In this document: positions 45,220 through 56,073 of the stretch, one piece after another
Position numbering within the stretch: position 1 is the first letter of the stretch
Layout: each line of letters starts with the position of its first letter
DNA from: Nigrospora sphaerica
Lineage: Eukaryota; Ascomycota; Sordariomycetes; Amphisphaeriales; Apiosporaceae
Assembly: GCA_018287875.1 (NCBI GenBank)
Contig: JAGVVL010000009.1
Location: forward strand, 4,577,983 to 4,641,982
Direction of reading: 5' to 3'
DNA: 64,000 nucleotides
Translations under genes and position numbers: made by a program
The notes under the pieces: generated by a model
Seen by the model: the letters and a program-made list of their open reading frames with translations, nothing else
Database searches by the model: none
Told to the model about the DNA's origin: nothing

Positions 45220-45793
45220 ATAGTAGAAGTAAAAAAGAAAGAGATAAAAAAGAAAAAGATAAAAAAGGAAAGAGGGTAAAAAAAAGGTAAAGAAAACTAA
45301 AGGAAGTAAGGAAAGAGAAGTATTATAAAAAGATAAAAAGAGAAGTAAAACATAAAAATATAAAACGAAAAAAAGGTCGTTAAGAGAAATAAAAATAATA
45401 GATAGTAAATAAGATAAAAGAAGGGAGAAGAAGGGTATTAAAAGAAGGGTATATAAAAATATAGAATATAAATGTATAAGGAGAGAAGGAAAAAAGAATA
45501 GATAAGTATATAAAAAAAAGATGGAGGAAAAAAAGGAGATAAAAAGAGTAAATAAAAAAGAGTTAAGATAAAAGAAATTATATATAGTATAAAGAAATAG
45601 TAAGATATTATTAAAAAAGTAATAAACATAGAAAGATAAGGAAAATAAAGAAGAGGAAGAAGAAGAAGAGGAAGAAAAAGAAGAGAAAAGAAAAAAAAGG
45701 GAAAAAAGAGAGAAAGTAAAAAAGAAAAAAAAAAAAAAAAGAAGAAAGGAAATAGAGGGGAAAGAAAAGTTAGGAAAGGGTATAGAATAGTAA

Positions 45794-45824
45794 GAGGTAC
45801 GTAGATAGCCTATTAAAGATATAG
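45794..45824 (-). repeat. Core motif copy 1 (degenerate)
   Basis: GAGGTACGTAGATAGCC followed by TATTAAAGATATA is a weak match to the core seen at 56033. It sits six bases from the solo LTR. Confidence 0.45.
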
Positions 45825-45829
45825 GAAGT

Positions 45830-46355
45830 TGTTACGACCCAGACAAGCCAACAAACCGCTACGGGAACAGACAAGCGTCATGCAGCCAAGGACCGCCGGA
45901 CAAACAAACAAGTCAATGCGGCAAACAAACAAGACACTAGCCACAAGCAGCCACACAAGCCACGCCAAGACTAAGTCACGTGATGGATCATAGGATCGTG
46001 AATGAGGAATCCACGATCCAACGATCCAAGGTATCCACTGGATCATAGGATCGCGACTTGGGATTTCACGATCCAACGATCCAACGCATATCGGTGAGGG
46101 AATGACTTAGTATATAAGTTAGAAGGATTTCCTAGTCAGACAGTCATTACCTCAGTGATCAATCTAAGCATCTATCTCACCCATAGATGGGAGTAATCTC
46201 CTAACGGCCTATTGTGAAGTCCAGACCAGTTACCCAGTCCAGCACCCTCAGTCATTCAGTTACCCAGCAACCAGTGTTCAAGCTAGACAGACGCTCTCTG
46301 TCCCTGATTGTACAAACCCTACGTCACGCAGTACTTAGGTATAGCGTTCGTTACA
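45830..46355 (+). repeat. Solo LTR of Gypsy-1 family, GAAGT duplication
   Basis: 526 bp, the same length as the LTR at 3996-4521 and very similar along all of it (TGTTACGACCCAGACAAGCC ... GCGTTCGTTACA). Flanked by GAAGT at 45825-45829 and 46356-46360. The insertion went into polypurine sequence; recombination then removed the interior. Confidence 0.96.
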
Positions 46356-47847
46356 GAAGTGTACTATAATAGTAAGGTAGCGAATAGTTTACAGTAAGGA
46401 AATATAAAAAGAAAGGGAAATAAAAAAATATAAAAGAAAAGGTATAGTACATATATAAAAGGATTAAAAGAAAAAGAAGGAAAGAAGTGAAAGAAAGATA
46501 TAAAGAGAAGGGTGGAATAAAAAATAAAAGAGGAAAAATAAAATTTAAAGAAAGAAAAGAAAGAATAGGAGAAGTTAAAAAGAAAGGTAAAAAGTATAAT
46601 AAAAAGAGGGTTTATAAAAGTAAAAGTTACAAAATAAAGATAAGAGGTATATAAAAGGGGAAGGTAAGATAAAGGTAATAAAAAAGTGTAAAAAAATTAT
46701 AAAAAATAAGTATAAAAAGAAAAAAAAGGAAAAGATAAAAATATAAAGGATAAAGGTAAAAGAATAAAAGAAGAAAGAATAAAGAGAATATAAGAGAGGA
46801 AAGAAGGGTAAATAAGGAAGTAAATAAAGAGAAGGTAAGGAGAAGGGTAAATAAGGAAGTAAATAAAGAGAAGGTAAGCAGAAAAGTAAAAGGATAAGTA
46901 AAAAGAAAAGGTAAATAAGTAAAAAAAGAGTAATAAAGAGTAAAGAAAAGGAGAAAAGAAATATATAGAAAGAAAGGAGAGAGAAAAGAAGAAATAAGAA
47001 GGGTGTAAAATAAATAAAGAAGAAGGTAGAAAAATAAAGAGGAAAAGGATTTAAAACGTACTATGAAGAATAAAATGGAAATAAAAGAGTAAGAAGTAAA
47101 AGAGAATAAGAAGAGTATAAAAGAAAGTAAAAGAAAGGAATACGTTTAAAAGAGTAGTAAAAAATGAAGAGATACAAATAAGGGAAAAAATATAAAGGGA
47201 AGTTCGTAAAATAAGAAAAAGAAAAGTAGAAATATAAGATAAGAAAAGATATAAAAATAAAAGGAAGTTATTAAAGAGAACAGTTTATAAAGAGGATAAA
47301 AAAGGAGAAATTAAGTAAGTAAATAAGAAACGAGAGAAAATAAAAGAAAGAAGAAGAAAATAAAAAAGAAAGTAAAAGAGTAAGAAAGAGAAAATAATAA
47401 AAAAGTAAAAGATAAGAAAGAGAAAGAAGGTAAAGAAGGATAATAAAAGGAAAAGGAGACAGAATAAAAAAAAGGTTAAAAAGAAGGAAGTGGGGTGGTA
47501 AAGAGTAAAAAAAAAAAAAAAAAAGGAAAGAAGAGAAGAGAAAGGGATGAAAAGAAAAGGGTACGAAAGGAATAAAGGAGAAAAAAAGAAAAGATAAAAA
47601 TAAGAGACTAAAGAAAATAAAAGTGGCAAATAAAGAAAAGAAAAAAAAAGGAAGAATGAAGTAAAGGGGTGGTAAAAGAAAGTAAAAAAAGGAAATAAAG
47701 TAAAGAAGAAAAAAAAAGAGAAGATAAAAAAGGGAAAAGTAGGATGTAAAGAAATAAGTAGGAAGGAAAAGAAAAAGAAAAAAAAGAAGGAGGAAAGAGA
47801 CAAAGGATAAAAGATAGGATAAAAGTAAAAAGGGAGAAAGCTGCTAG

Positions 47848-47878
47848 AACCGTAGGCGGTGCGTAGCTAGCCTGAGCC
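47848..47878 (-). repeat. Core motif copy 2, at the edge of the helicase gene block
   Basis: AACCGTAGGCGGTGCGTAGC then TAGCCTGAG. It marks the exact switch from polypurine sequence to the GC-rich helicase block. Confidence 0.7.
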
Positions 47879-48236
47879 CCATGCAACCGATGTTCACGAA
47901 GAACACCCCGTGGCACGGGCCCCGGTCGGGCCCGTGCGCCCGCTTTTCCCGTAGGACACCTGTCCCGTAGGGCACCCCGCGCCATTGGCCGCGCCCGCGC
48001 GCGCGCCCCCCACCCGCCACCTTACCCTGACTAACCCTAACCTTACCCCACGCGCGCCAGCCGCGCCAGCGTGACGGCGCGCTGGCGTGCCCCGGCCCCC
48101 GGGGGCGCGCGCGCGTCGCCCTTAAAAGGGGGCGCGCCCCCGCCGCCCGGCCCTTCCCCCCCCCTCCTGTCCCTCCCCTTTCCCCCTATCTCCTCGCCCT
48201 CCCCCCACGACGCCCGCGGCCCGCGGACGCACCCCT
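47879..48236 (+). promoter_or_regulatory. GC-rich upstream region of the helicase gene with telomere-like repeats
   Basis: Very GC-rich sequence without a gene. At 48021-48049 it reads CTTACCCTGACTAACCCTAA then CCTTACCCC, a degenerate run of CCCTAA telomere units on the + strand, opposite to the orientation at the chromosome end. A pyrimidine-rich leader with CCCTTTCCCCC lies just before the ATG at 48237. Confidence 0.55.
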
Positions 48237-51200
48237 ATGAGCTACCCCCCTACGGCCCCCGAAGGCGCGGGCCCGAGGCCCGCGCCGCCCGAGGCCCGCG
48301 GGCGCTCGCCCGGCGCTAGCGCGCCTGCACCGCACCCGCTCGTCGCCGTGGACGCGCCCCGCGGCGTCCTCCTCTGCCGGCTCTGCCGGACTGGCATGCA
48401 CGACGCCGCCGCGCACCTCTGGAACCGCCACCGGCTGAAGGGCGCGCCCCTCGCGGCCGCCCTCGCCTTCTGCCGCGCCGCCGTCGCGGGCGGACCCGCG
48501 CGCGACCCCGCCACCGTCGCGCTCCCGCCCGACGGCGCCGCGGCCCTCCCTGAGCTCCCCACGCTCCGTGGCTACGCGTGTAGCGCGCCCGCCTGCGCTT
48601 ACCGGACGGTGAACCGGAAGAACATGCTATACCACGCTAGGACCGCGCCCCACGGCCGCGGCGGGCCCGGCCCGGGCTGGGCACCGGCCACACTCCAAGC
48701 GTACGCCCCCGGCCGCCACGCGCGCTACTGGGTCGTCCGGGAGGCGGACCCGGCCGCGGGCGGCAGCGCCGCCCCGGACGCCGCCCCGGACGCCGCCCCG
48801 GACGCCGACGGCTGGGAGCAGATGCTCGCAGCCTACGCGACGCAGCACGCCGCGGTAAACGAGGCGCAGCGACGGGTTGCCGAGGGGCCCGCCAGGCTCG
48901 ACGGCGACTCCGTCTGGGTGCGCGAGATAGGCTGGGCCCAGCACCTTCAGGGTAAAGACCTCGTCGCTCTCTACGAGGCGAGCCAGGCGCCGGCCACGGC
49001 GGCTATACAGGCCCGGCTTACGGACCCGGCCACGCGGCGTGCCGAGGCCCGGCTCGCACGCCTCGCCGCCGCCTTCGACGGGACGCTCGCCCACGCGCTC
49101 GAGCGGCTAACGGCCGTGCCCCACGAAACCCTCCGCTGGCTCGCGAGTATCGACCCCGCGAAGCCGGAGGCGCGGCCCTTCCGGGAGAAGGAGCACGCGA
49201 GCTCGATAGACCGGTACCGCGCGTACTGGCAACGCTACCTCTGCTACTGCGTGCGCGCGCACCCGCTAGGGCACGTGGCAGCGGAGGCGCAGCGCGGCAT
49301 CCGCTTTACAGACCGGCAGTGGGACACCCTCGGCGCCCTCGTCGTAGCGCTCGACGCCGCCGCAACCGAGGACGGGGACGGGGACGGGGACACAGGCGGG
49401 CTCCGCTGGGCTGTCTTCCAGTTCTGCGTAGGCTCGCTCCAGCAGAAGCTCGGCGGCCGCGTCTTCGCGAGCCCGCTATTACACTTCGCTGCCGTGCTCG
49501 GCTTCGACCTGCGCCGCCGTGCGTGGCGGGCGGCCGCCGACTACACGACGCAGCTCGCGGGCCTACTTTGGTGCGCGCGGGCGCTGCTCCTCGAGGCCGC
49601 TTTCGAGGGCGAGCCGGCCGACGTGAAGGCAGTCGAGGCCGAGGCTATCGCGCGCTTCCGTAAGGCGCACCGGACTTAGCTCGCCGACGGGTCGCACACG
49701 CCGGTGAGCACGATCCTCCGCTGGATGGCCTACGGGAAGGGGCACCGCCGGCTCGAGGGCGGGGCCCCGCGCCTACTATGGGAGGCGGGGGCCGGCGCCG
49801 ACAACGAGCGGGCCGTCCTCCGCTTTCTAGGCCAGCGTATCCGCGTGGCCGACATGCGCGCGTGCGCACGCGCCGTCGTGGGCGAGGCCGAGGCCTTACT
49901 CGACGCCCTCTGCTTCGGCGGCTGGGGCGCCCTCGCGGCGGCGCTCGACCTTACGCGCGTCGCCGACACCGTCCTCTTCGAGGGCGCCGGCTGCTCCTTC
50001 GCGACGCTCGCGGCCAACGCCTGGCTCGAGCCGGGGCACGCGCGGCTGGCGGCGCTGGCGCGCCCGGCGCTATAGGACGCGCGGCGCCGGCGCTGGCGGC
50101 CCACTGCTGTGCGGCAGTGGCTCGACTGGCTACGGGGGTTCCGGCGCGCGCTCCTCGTGGCCACGCACGTCTGGGGCGGCCAGCCGGGGCGCGGGCCCGA
50201 GGTCATGATACTGCGGCACTGCGACACGCAGCAGCTTCCGCGGAACGTCTTCCTCCTCGCCGGCGAGGTCATGCTCGTGACGGACCGGGATAAGGCGAAG
50301 GCGATCCGCGGGCTCGGCCGGAAGGTCGCCCGCTTCCTACCGGCGCGGGTCGGCCGCATGATGGTCGCGTACATCGCCTGGCTACTCCCATTCGAGCGCC
50401 TCCTCGAGACGGGGGCCGGCGTCGCTACGCCCGCGCCCACGGTAGCCTCGCTACTCTGGCGGGACGCGCGCGCCAGCGCGTGGGACACGGCGGCGCTTAG
50501 CCGGCAGCTCGTGCGTGTGACGGGGCAGCACCTTGGCGTCGAGCTCTCGGTCGCGCCCTACCGCCACGTGGCTATCGAGCTAGGCCGCACCGTGCGCGGG
50601 CTCGCCGTCCGCCAGCTCGAGGTCGACCCGGCTGGCGAGGCCGACGGCGACGGCATTACTGTCGCCGACGCGGCCACGGGCGAGGCGCGCGAGGGGCCGC
50701 GGCTCGAGTCCGTCTGGGACCTGCAGGCGACGTATAGCAGCGCCGTCGCGCGCCAGCATTACGCCGTCGACGTGCGCTTCCCGAGCCAGCTGCAGCCGGC
50801 TATGGTGGCTAGCTACCGCGAGATTAGCCGGCTTTGGCACGCCTACCTCGAGGAGGGCGGGGGTAACGCCGCTGCCGCGGCTAAAGAGAACGCCATTACC
50901 GCGGGTAAAGGGAAGCGGGCGCGCGTGGAGGCGGCGGCCGGCGTGGGCAGCGACGCGCCGCTGGCGGCGAAGCGCGCGAAGACCCCCGCAGGGGGCCCCG
51001 TAGCCGCCGCCGCCCCCGTGGCGCCGCCGCCGGCGGTCGAGGACGCGCTCGTGACGCTACTCGGGCCAGGCGCGACGTGGCGGTCGCCCGAGCAGGCCAC
51101 AGCCGTGCGCCAGGTGCTCGCGCTGCGGGGGGACGCCGTCTTCATCGTGGTGCTGCCGACGGGCGCGGGGAAGAGCGTGCTCTTCCTCCTCCCCGCGGTG

Positions 51201-52960
51201 CCGGCGCTCGACGCCGGTGTGAGTGTTGTCGTCGTGCCCTTCGTCGCCCTCGCACACGACCTCGTGCGGCGCGCGCGCGCGGCCGCGCTCGACTGCCTCC
51301 ACTGGCAGCCGGCGGCGGCGGCGGGCCGCGAGGGCCCGCGCGTGTCGCGCGCCTCGTCCTCGTGAGCGCCGACGTCGCGAGCACGCCCGAGTTCCTCGCG
51401 TACGTCGACAGCCTCCGCGCGCGCTGGCTACTCGGGCGCATCTTCATCGACGAGTGCCACGCCGTGCTTATGGACGCCGCCTACCGGCTGCGCCTCCCCG
51501 AGGTGCGCGCCGTTTACCGCTTCGACTGCCCCGTGGTGCTACTCACGGCCACGCTACCCGTGCGGCTCGAGCGGCCCTTCCGAGAGCTTATGCTCGCCGA
51601 GGACGCCGCCCTCCTCCGGGCGCGCACAACGAAGCCGAACATCCGCTACCGCGTCGTGACGGTGCCGCTGCAGCCGGGCGCGGTGGAGGAGGAGGTGGTG
51701 CGGAGGGCACGCGCCCTCGCGCGCGGCTGGGCGGGCGCCGAGAAGGGCGTCGTCTACTGCCGGTCCCAGGCCCGGTGCGAGGCGCTCGCGGCGGCCCTCG
51801 GCTGCGCGCACTACCATAGCGGCGTCGCGGCGGCCGCGCGCGAGGCGCGCTTCGCGGCGTGGGCGGCAGGCACGGCCGCGGGGGCCGCGGTAGAGGCCCA
51901 CGCTGGCGCCGCCCGCTGGATCGTGGCCACGACGGCGCTCGGCACGGGGGTCGACGTAGCCGGGCTCGTGGCCGTCCTCCACGCGGAGCTGCCGTACGGG
52001 CTGGTCGACTTCAGCCAGCAGACGGGGCGAGGCGCGCGCGGCGCCGGCGAGACGGCGGACTCCGTCGTCGTCTGGGACGGCCGGCCGGCGTGGGCCAGCC
52101 CGCATAGCAGCGACGTCGAGCAGCGGAACCGGCAGGCCATAGCCTGGTTCGTCGAGAGCGTCGACTGCCGCCGCCTCTTGCTCGGCCTCTTCCTCGACGG
52201 CCGGGGCGGCGACTACGCGGCGCTCGGCGCCGCCGCGTGCGACCGCTGCGAGGAGGCGGAGGCACGGCGCGCGGCCGCGCCGCCGCCGCCCATGCCGCCC
52301 ACACTAGCGGCGGCGGCGGACGCGGCGCCGCCGACGCCGCGTCCGAACCGGCTCCAGGCGGCCTGCCGGGCCCGCCACGCCGCGGAGGAGGTGGCCCGCA
52401 CGTGGCTACGCGCCGTGCGCCACGGCGGCCACTGTCCCGTCTGTCTCACGAAGTGGCTCCAGCGGCGGCGGCAGCCGGCGAGGTACGCGGCGGGCGTCCG
52501 CCACTCGTTTAAGCGGTGCCAGACGCTCCCGCTAGCGCAGTATAGCGCGTGGCGCCGGCAGCTCGTCTTCCCGCCGTATAGCGGCTGCTTCCGCTGCGGG
52601 CTCCCGGCGGGCTGGTGCGCCGCGGCGGACACGGAGAAAGGAGGCGAGGGGGGCGGCGCGGTAGCGTGCGAGTCGGCTGATACGATGCTCCCGGTGCTAC
52701 GGCTCGCAGAGGAGAGCCAGAAGGCGCGGGCAGTGCTCGCAGCCGCGTACGACGTCGACACGGCGGACCCGGCCGCCTTCCGAGCGTGGCTCGGCCGCGG
52801 CCGGCATGAGGACGGCGCGTACCGCACAAACGCGTTCGCGGCGTGGCGGGCCATCATCGCGGACGCGTACGCGACCGCAGACGCCGTGCCGAGCACGCCG
52901 GAGACAGCGGCCGCGGGCGTAAAGGGGGCCGGCAGGGCCGATAACAAAGGCGAAGGCTAA
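48237..52960 (+). pseudogene. Telomere-linked RecQ-type helicase with OrsD-like N-terminus
   Basis: One long gene, about 1,575 codons, very GC-rich. N-terminus: two C2H2-like fingers (LLCRLCRTGMHDAAAHLWNR, then YACSAPACAYRTV with His near 48630-48655). Middle: HCDTQQLPRNVFLLAGEVML and RVGRMMVAYIAWLLPFERLL, as in the decayed gene at 41-44 kb. C-terminal part: DEAD/RecQ motifs LPTGAGKSVLF (near 51150), FIDECHAV (near 51445), LLTATLP, VVYCRSQARCE, IVATTALGTGVDVAG and QQTGRGARG, then Cys clusters (HCPVCLTKW, CFRCGLPAGWC). Telomere-linked helicases of this type unwind DNA and sit next to telomeres in several fungi. Lesions: TAG at 49677-49679 and 50073-50075, and a one-base-type frameshift between about 51330 and 51365 in GC repeats. 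The shift might be a sequencing error; the TAGs fit C-to-T. Confidence 0.88.
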
Positions 52961-54764
52961 GCGAATACGGGGCGATTTCAATAATATATAAAAGGAAGGC
53001 GCGAGGTTTATTTAACTTAAGATCGTTATTAAAAGTAAAATAAACGTGAGAAGAAAAGCATATAAATTAAGTTATTTATAATTAAGCTAGAAAAGAGAAA
53101 ATAAGGTGCATTATAAAGAAAAAGAAAAGAAAGATAAATAATAAAAAGAAGAGAAATTAAAAAGAATACGTAATAAATTAAGCGAGGAGAAATGAAAACT
53201 TTAAAATAAAAGACGGGAAAAATAAGACTTATAGTAATAAATAATTAAAAATAAATTAAGGTATAAAAAATTATAAAGTAGATTAAGAAAGAAAGTATAT
53301 TTAATAAATAAGGATAAAGTTTATATCTTAAAAAGAAAAAAAGAAATAAAGGGAGAAATTAAAAAAAAGAAAAAGGAGATAGCTTTATAATTAAAGTAAA
53401 GTTAAATAAAAAGGGATATAAAAAAGGGTGAGAAAAAGAGTAACGAAGCTTTATAAAAAAGTACATAAAAAAGAAGATAATATAAAAAAAGGTGAAAAGA
53501 ATTTAAAAAAGTGGGGTAGATTAAATATAATAAGTAAAGAAAGAGAAAAAATAAGGTAAGTTATATATAAAATAAAAAGAAAGAAAAACTAAGTAACGTA
53601 AATAATATAGGAAAAATAATAGGAAAAGAAGCGAATAAAAGAATAAAAGGAAAGAGATAAAGAAAAGGTATAAGAAGATATAATAAAGAAAAAAGAGGCA
53701 TCTTTATTTAAAGATAATAAAGGTTAAATAGTTTAAAGAAAGGAAAGAAAGGGAATAAAATAAAAGATTTAAAGGAGAGATATTTATAAGGGTCTAAAGA
53801 TAAATTAAATAAGAATAAAGAAATGTATAAAAGATAAAAAAGAGAAGTGTAAAAGTAAAGGGAAAAAAAGAAAAAGATAAGTAAAAGAAATAGTAAAGGG
53901 TGGTGAAAGATAACATATAAGAGAGGTAAAAAAGAAGAATAATAAAAGAGGGTAAGGAAGAGAGGGTAAAGAAAATATAAACGGAGTTATATAAGAAAGG
54001 AAAGGTAAAATATAAAAGATAGGGAATTATATAATATAATAAAAAGGAATAAGGGAAAAAGAAACAGAGGAAAGAGAAATAAAGGAAGGGGAGTTAAAAG
54101 AAAGAGAGAAAAAAAAAGTAAGTAAATTAGGGATAAATAGAAGAATATAGATAAATAAGAGAAGAAGAAGTTTATATGAGATTAATAAAGAGTAAAAATA
54201 GAAAAAGAAGGAAAGAAAGATATAAAATGAATACAATATATAAATAAGAAAGAGATATAAAATGAATATAATATATAAATAAGAAAGAGATATAAAAAGA
54301 TATAAGAAGGGAAGGAAATAAAAATAAAAGAAGTATAGAAGATAAATATAAGAAAAAGGAGAGAGATATATTATAAGAAGTTATAATTTAAAAAAAGGAA
54401 AGAAGGAGTAAAAAAGGAATAAGATAAAGAGATGAGAAGGGGAAAAGAGAAGTAAAGGAGAAGGAAAGAAAGGAAAAAAAGAGAAGATTAAAAAGAATAT
54501 GAAAAAGAAGTATTTAAATGAGGATATAAAAAAGGAAAAGGAAATATAAGTATATATATTAAAAGATAAGAAGAAGAAAGTTAAGATAAAGGATAAAATA
54601 ATGTAAATAGAAGTAAGAGAAAAGAAAAGAAGAAGAGAAAAGAAACGATATAAGGAGGAAAGAATAAGAGTATAAATATATTTATAAATAAAGAAGTAAA
54701 GAAGGTAAAAGATAAATAGAAGACGAACATATAATAAAGGTACAAAAATATAGAGTTTATAAAG
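52961..54764. other. Polypurine subtelomeric sequence, block 2
   Basis: A/G-rich + strand with more T than block 3 and almost no C. A 36-bp direct repeat (TATAAAATGAATACAATATA type) lies near 54220-54290. No gene. Pyrimidine-strand ORFs at 54381-54824 are compositional. Confidence 0.85.
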
Positions 54765-55332
54765 TGTTGCAGGTATAGGACTTATCCTATACCGTTCTCT
54801 GTTACTACGGACTAAGCTATGCACTTAACGAGAAGCTAGTCCTTTAACCGAGCCTATCTTAAAGCTCGGGCCAGCCTACCCTGGAGCACGGGCCAGCTTA
54901 CCCGCAAGCATGGCCCGCTTTACCCACAAGCGTGGCGTTCGCCACGCGGAAGCTTCTATAAGGTTCCACGAGTTTCCACGAGTTTCTACGTGGCTCTCTG
55001 AAGCTCACGAGCGTGAGGCTCCACAAAGCTCTATAAGGTTCCATATGCTTCTAAGCCACGTAATCACTTACGCAATCACTTACGCGTCCTCTTCCTTGTA
55101 TTACTAAGAGGATAAGGGTTTAACGGGTATAAGTAAAGGCTGAATCTCTCCTCTTCGTGTAACTAGTCTGTCCTAAAGCAAGCAAGCAAAAAAGCACACA
55201 AAATACACTCTCGTTCCTCTTGAAGAGAAGTTCCTTATTCTTCTGTGTTTCTTTATAAGAAACGACCTCCGAGATCGAAAGAGCCCTTATTAAGGGTTGC
55301 TTCCTCTTCCGATCAAACCACCACTTTCAACA
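54765..55332 (-). repeat. Solo LTR of the third gypsy family, TAAAG duplication
   Basis: 568 bp with TGTTGCAGGTATAGGA on the left and CCACTTTCAACA on the right; it is the inverse of the LTR at 7944-8552. TAAAG stands on both sides (54760-54764 and 55333-55337). It carries ACGTGG/ACGAG motifs and the segment GATCGAAAGAGCCC near 55270. A clean solo LTR. Confidence 0.93.
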
Positions 55333-56032
55333 TAAAGAAAAGGGAAATAAAGGAGAGAAAAGGGGGAGGAAGTAGAAGAAGAATAAGAAAAGAAAAAGAA
55401 AAGAAAGAAAAAAGTGGAAAAGGGAAGGAAGAGAGATAAAGTAAGAAGAGTAAATAAAAAAAAGAAAGAAACGAAGTCAAAATAAAGAGAAGATAGAAAA
55501 GATAAAGTAAAAGAGAGAAGTAAAGAAAGATAAGTAAAGAAAGAGAAAATTACATGAAAAGAAAAGGGGTAAGAGATGAAAAAGAAGAAAGAAGAGTAAT
55601 TAAAGAAGGTACGATGTTTATAAAAGGAAGAGGAGTAAAAAAGGAATAAGATAAGGAGGTAGGAAGGGGAAGAAAGAAGTAAAGAGAAGGGAAAAAGTAA
55701 GACGAGAAGAAAAGAAAAAAGAACATAAATAGGAGAGAAGAAATAAGAAGGTAAATATAAGAGAAGAAAGAAGAAGGTAGATAAGAGAGAAAGGAAATAA
55801 GAAAGGAAAGAAATGAAGAGGGAAGAACAGGTGTAGGTGAATACGAATATAGAAAGGGAAGTATATGTTAGGACGAAAAGTAGGGAAGGGAAAAATAAAT
55901 ATATATATTTATAAATGAAAAGAAAGATCCAATATAGAGTAAAATAAAAAGTGTATAAGTAAGGAAGAAAAAAAGAAAAGAAGAGAGAAATAAAAGATAT
56001 AAAGAAAGAAAAAAAGAAAGGAGGGAAAGGAA

Positions 56033-56073
56033 GCGTAACCGTAGGCGGTGCGCAGCTGGCCCGTCGGAGATAT
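56033..56073 (-). repeat. Core motif copy 3 (best formed)
   Basis: GCGTAACCGTAGGCGGTGCG then CAGCTGGCCCGTCGGAGATA. The right flank is also GC-richer for about 40 bases (GTCGAGCGGCAAAGCG). Confidence 0.85.

Larger units (their letters stand above)
45220..47840. other. Polypurine subtelomeric sequence, block 1
   Basis: Outside the solo LTR, the + strand is almost entirely A and G with some T and only isolated C. It is built of GAAA, GGAAA, GTAAA and TAAAA runs without a fixed period. Long frames on the minus strand (for example 47285-47803) are Phe/Leu/Ser-only and follow from the absence of purines there. I see no gene. Confidence 0.9.

Noticed and set aside
49730..50488. 252-codon minus-strand frame in the helicase gene
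   Set aside because: A shadow of the GC-rich plus-strand gene; Arg/Ala/Ser-rich without any motif. Other antisense frames in 48.2-53 kb are the same.
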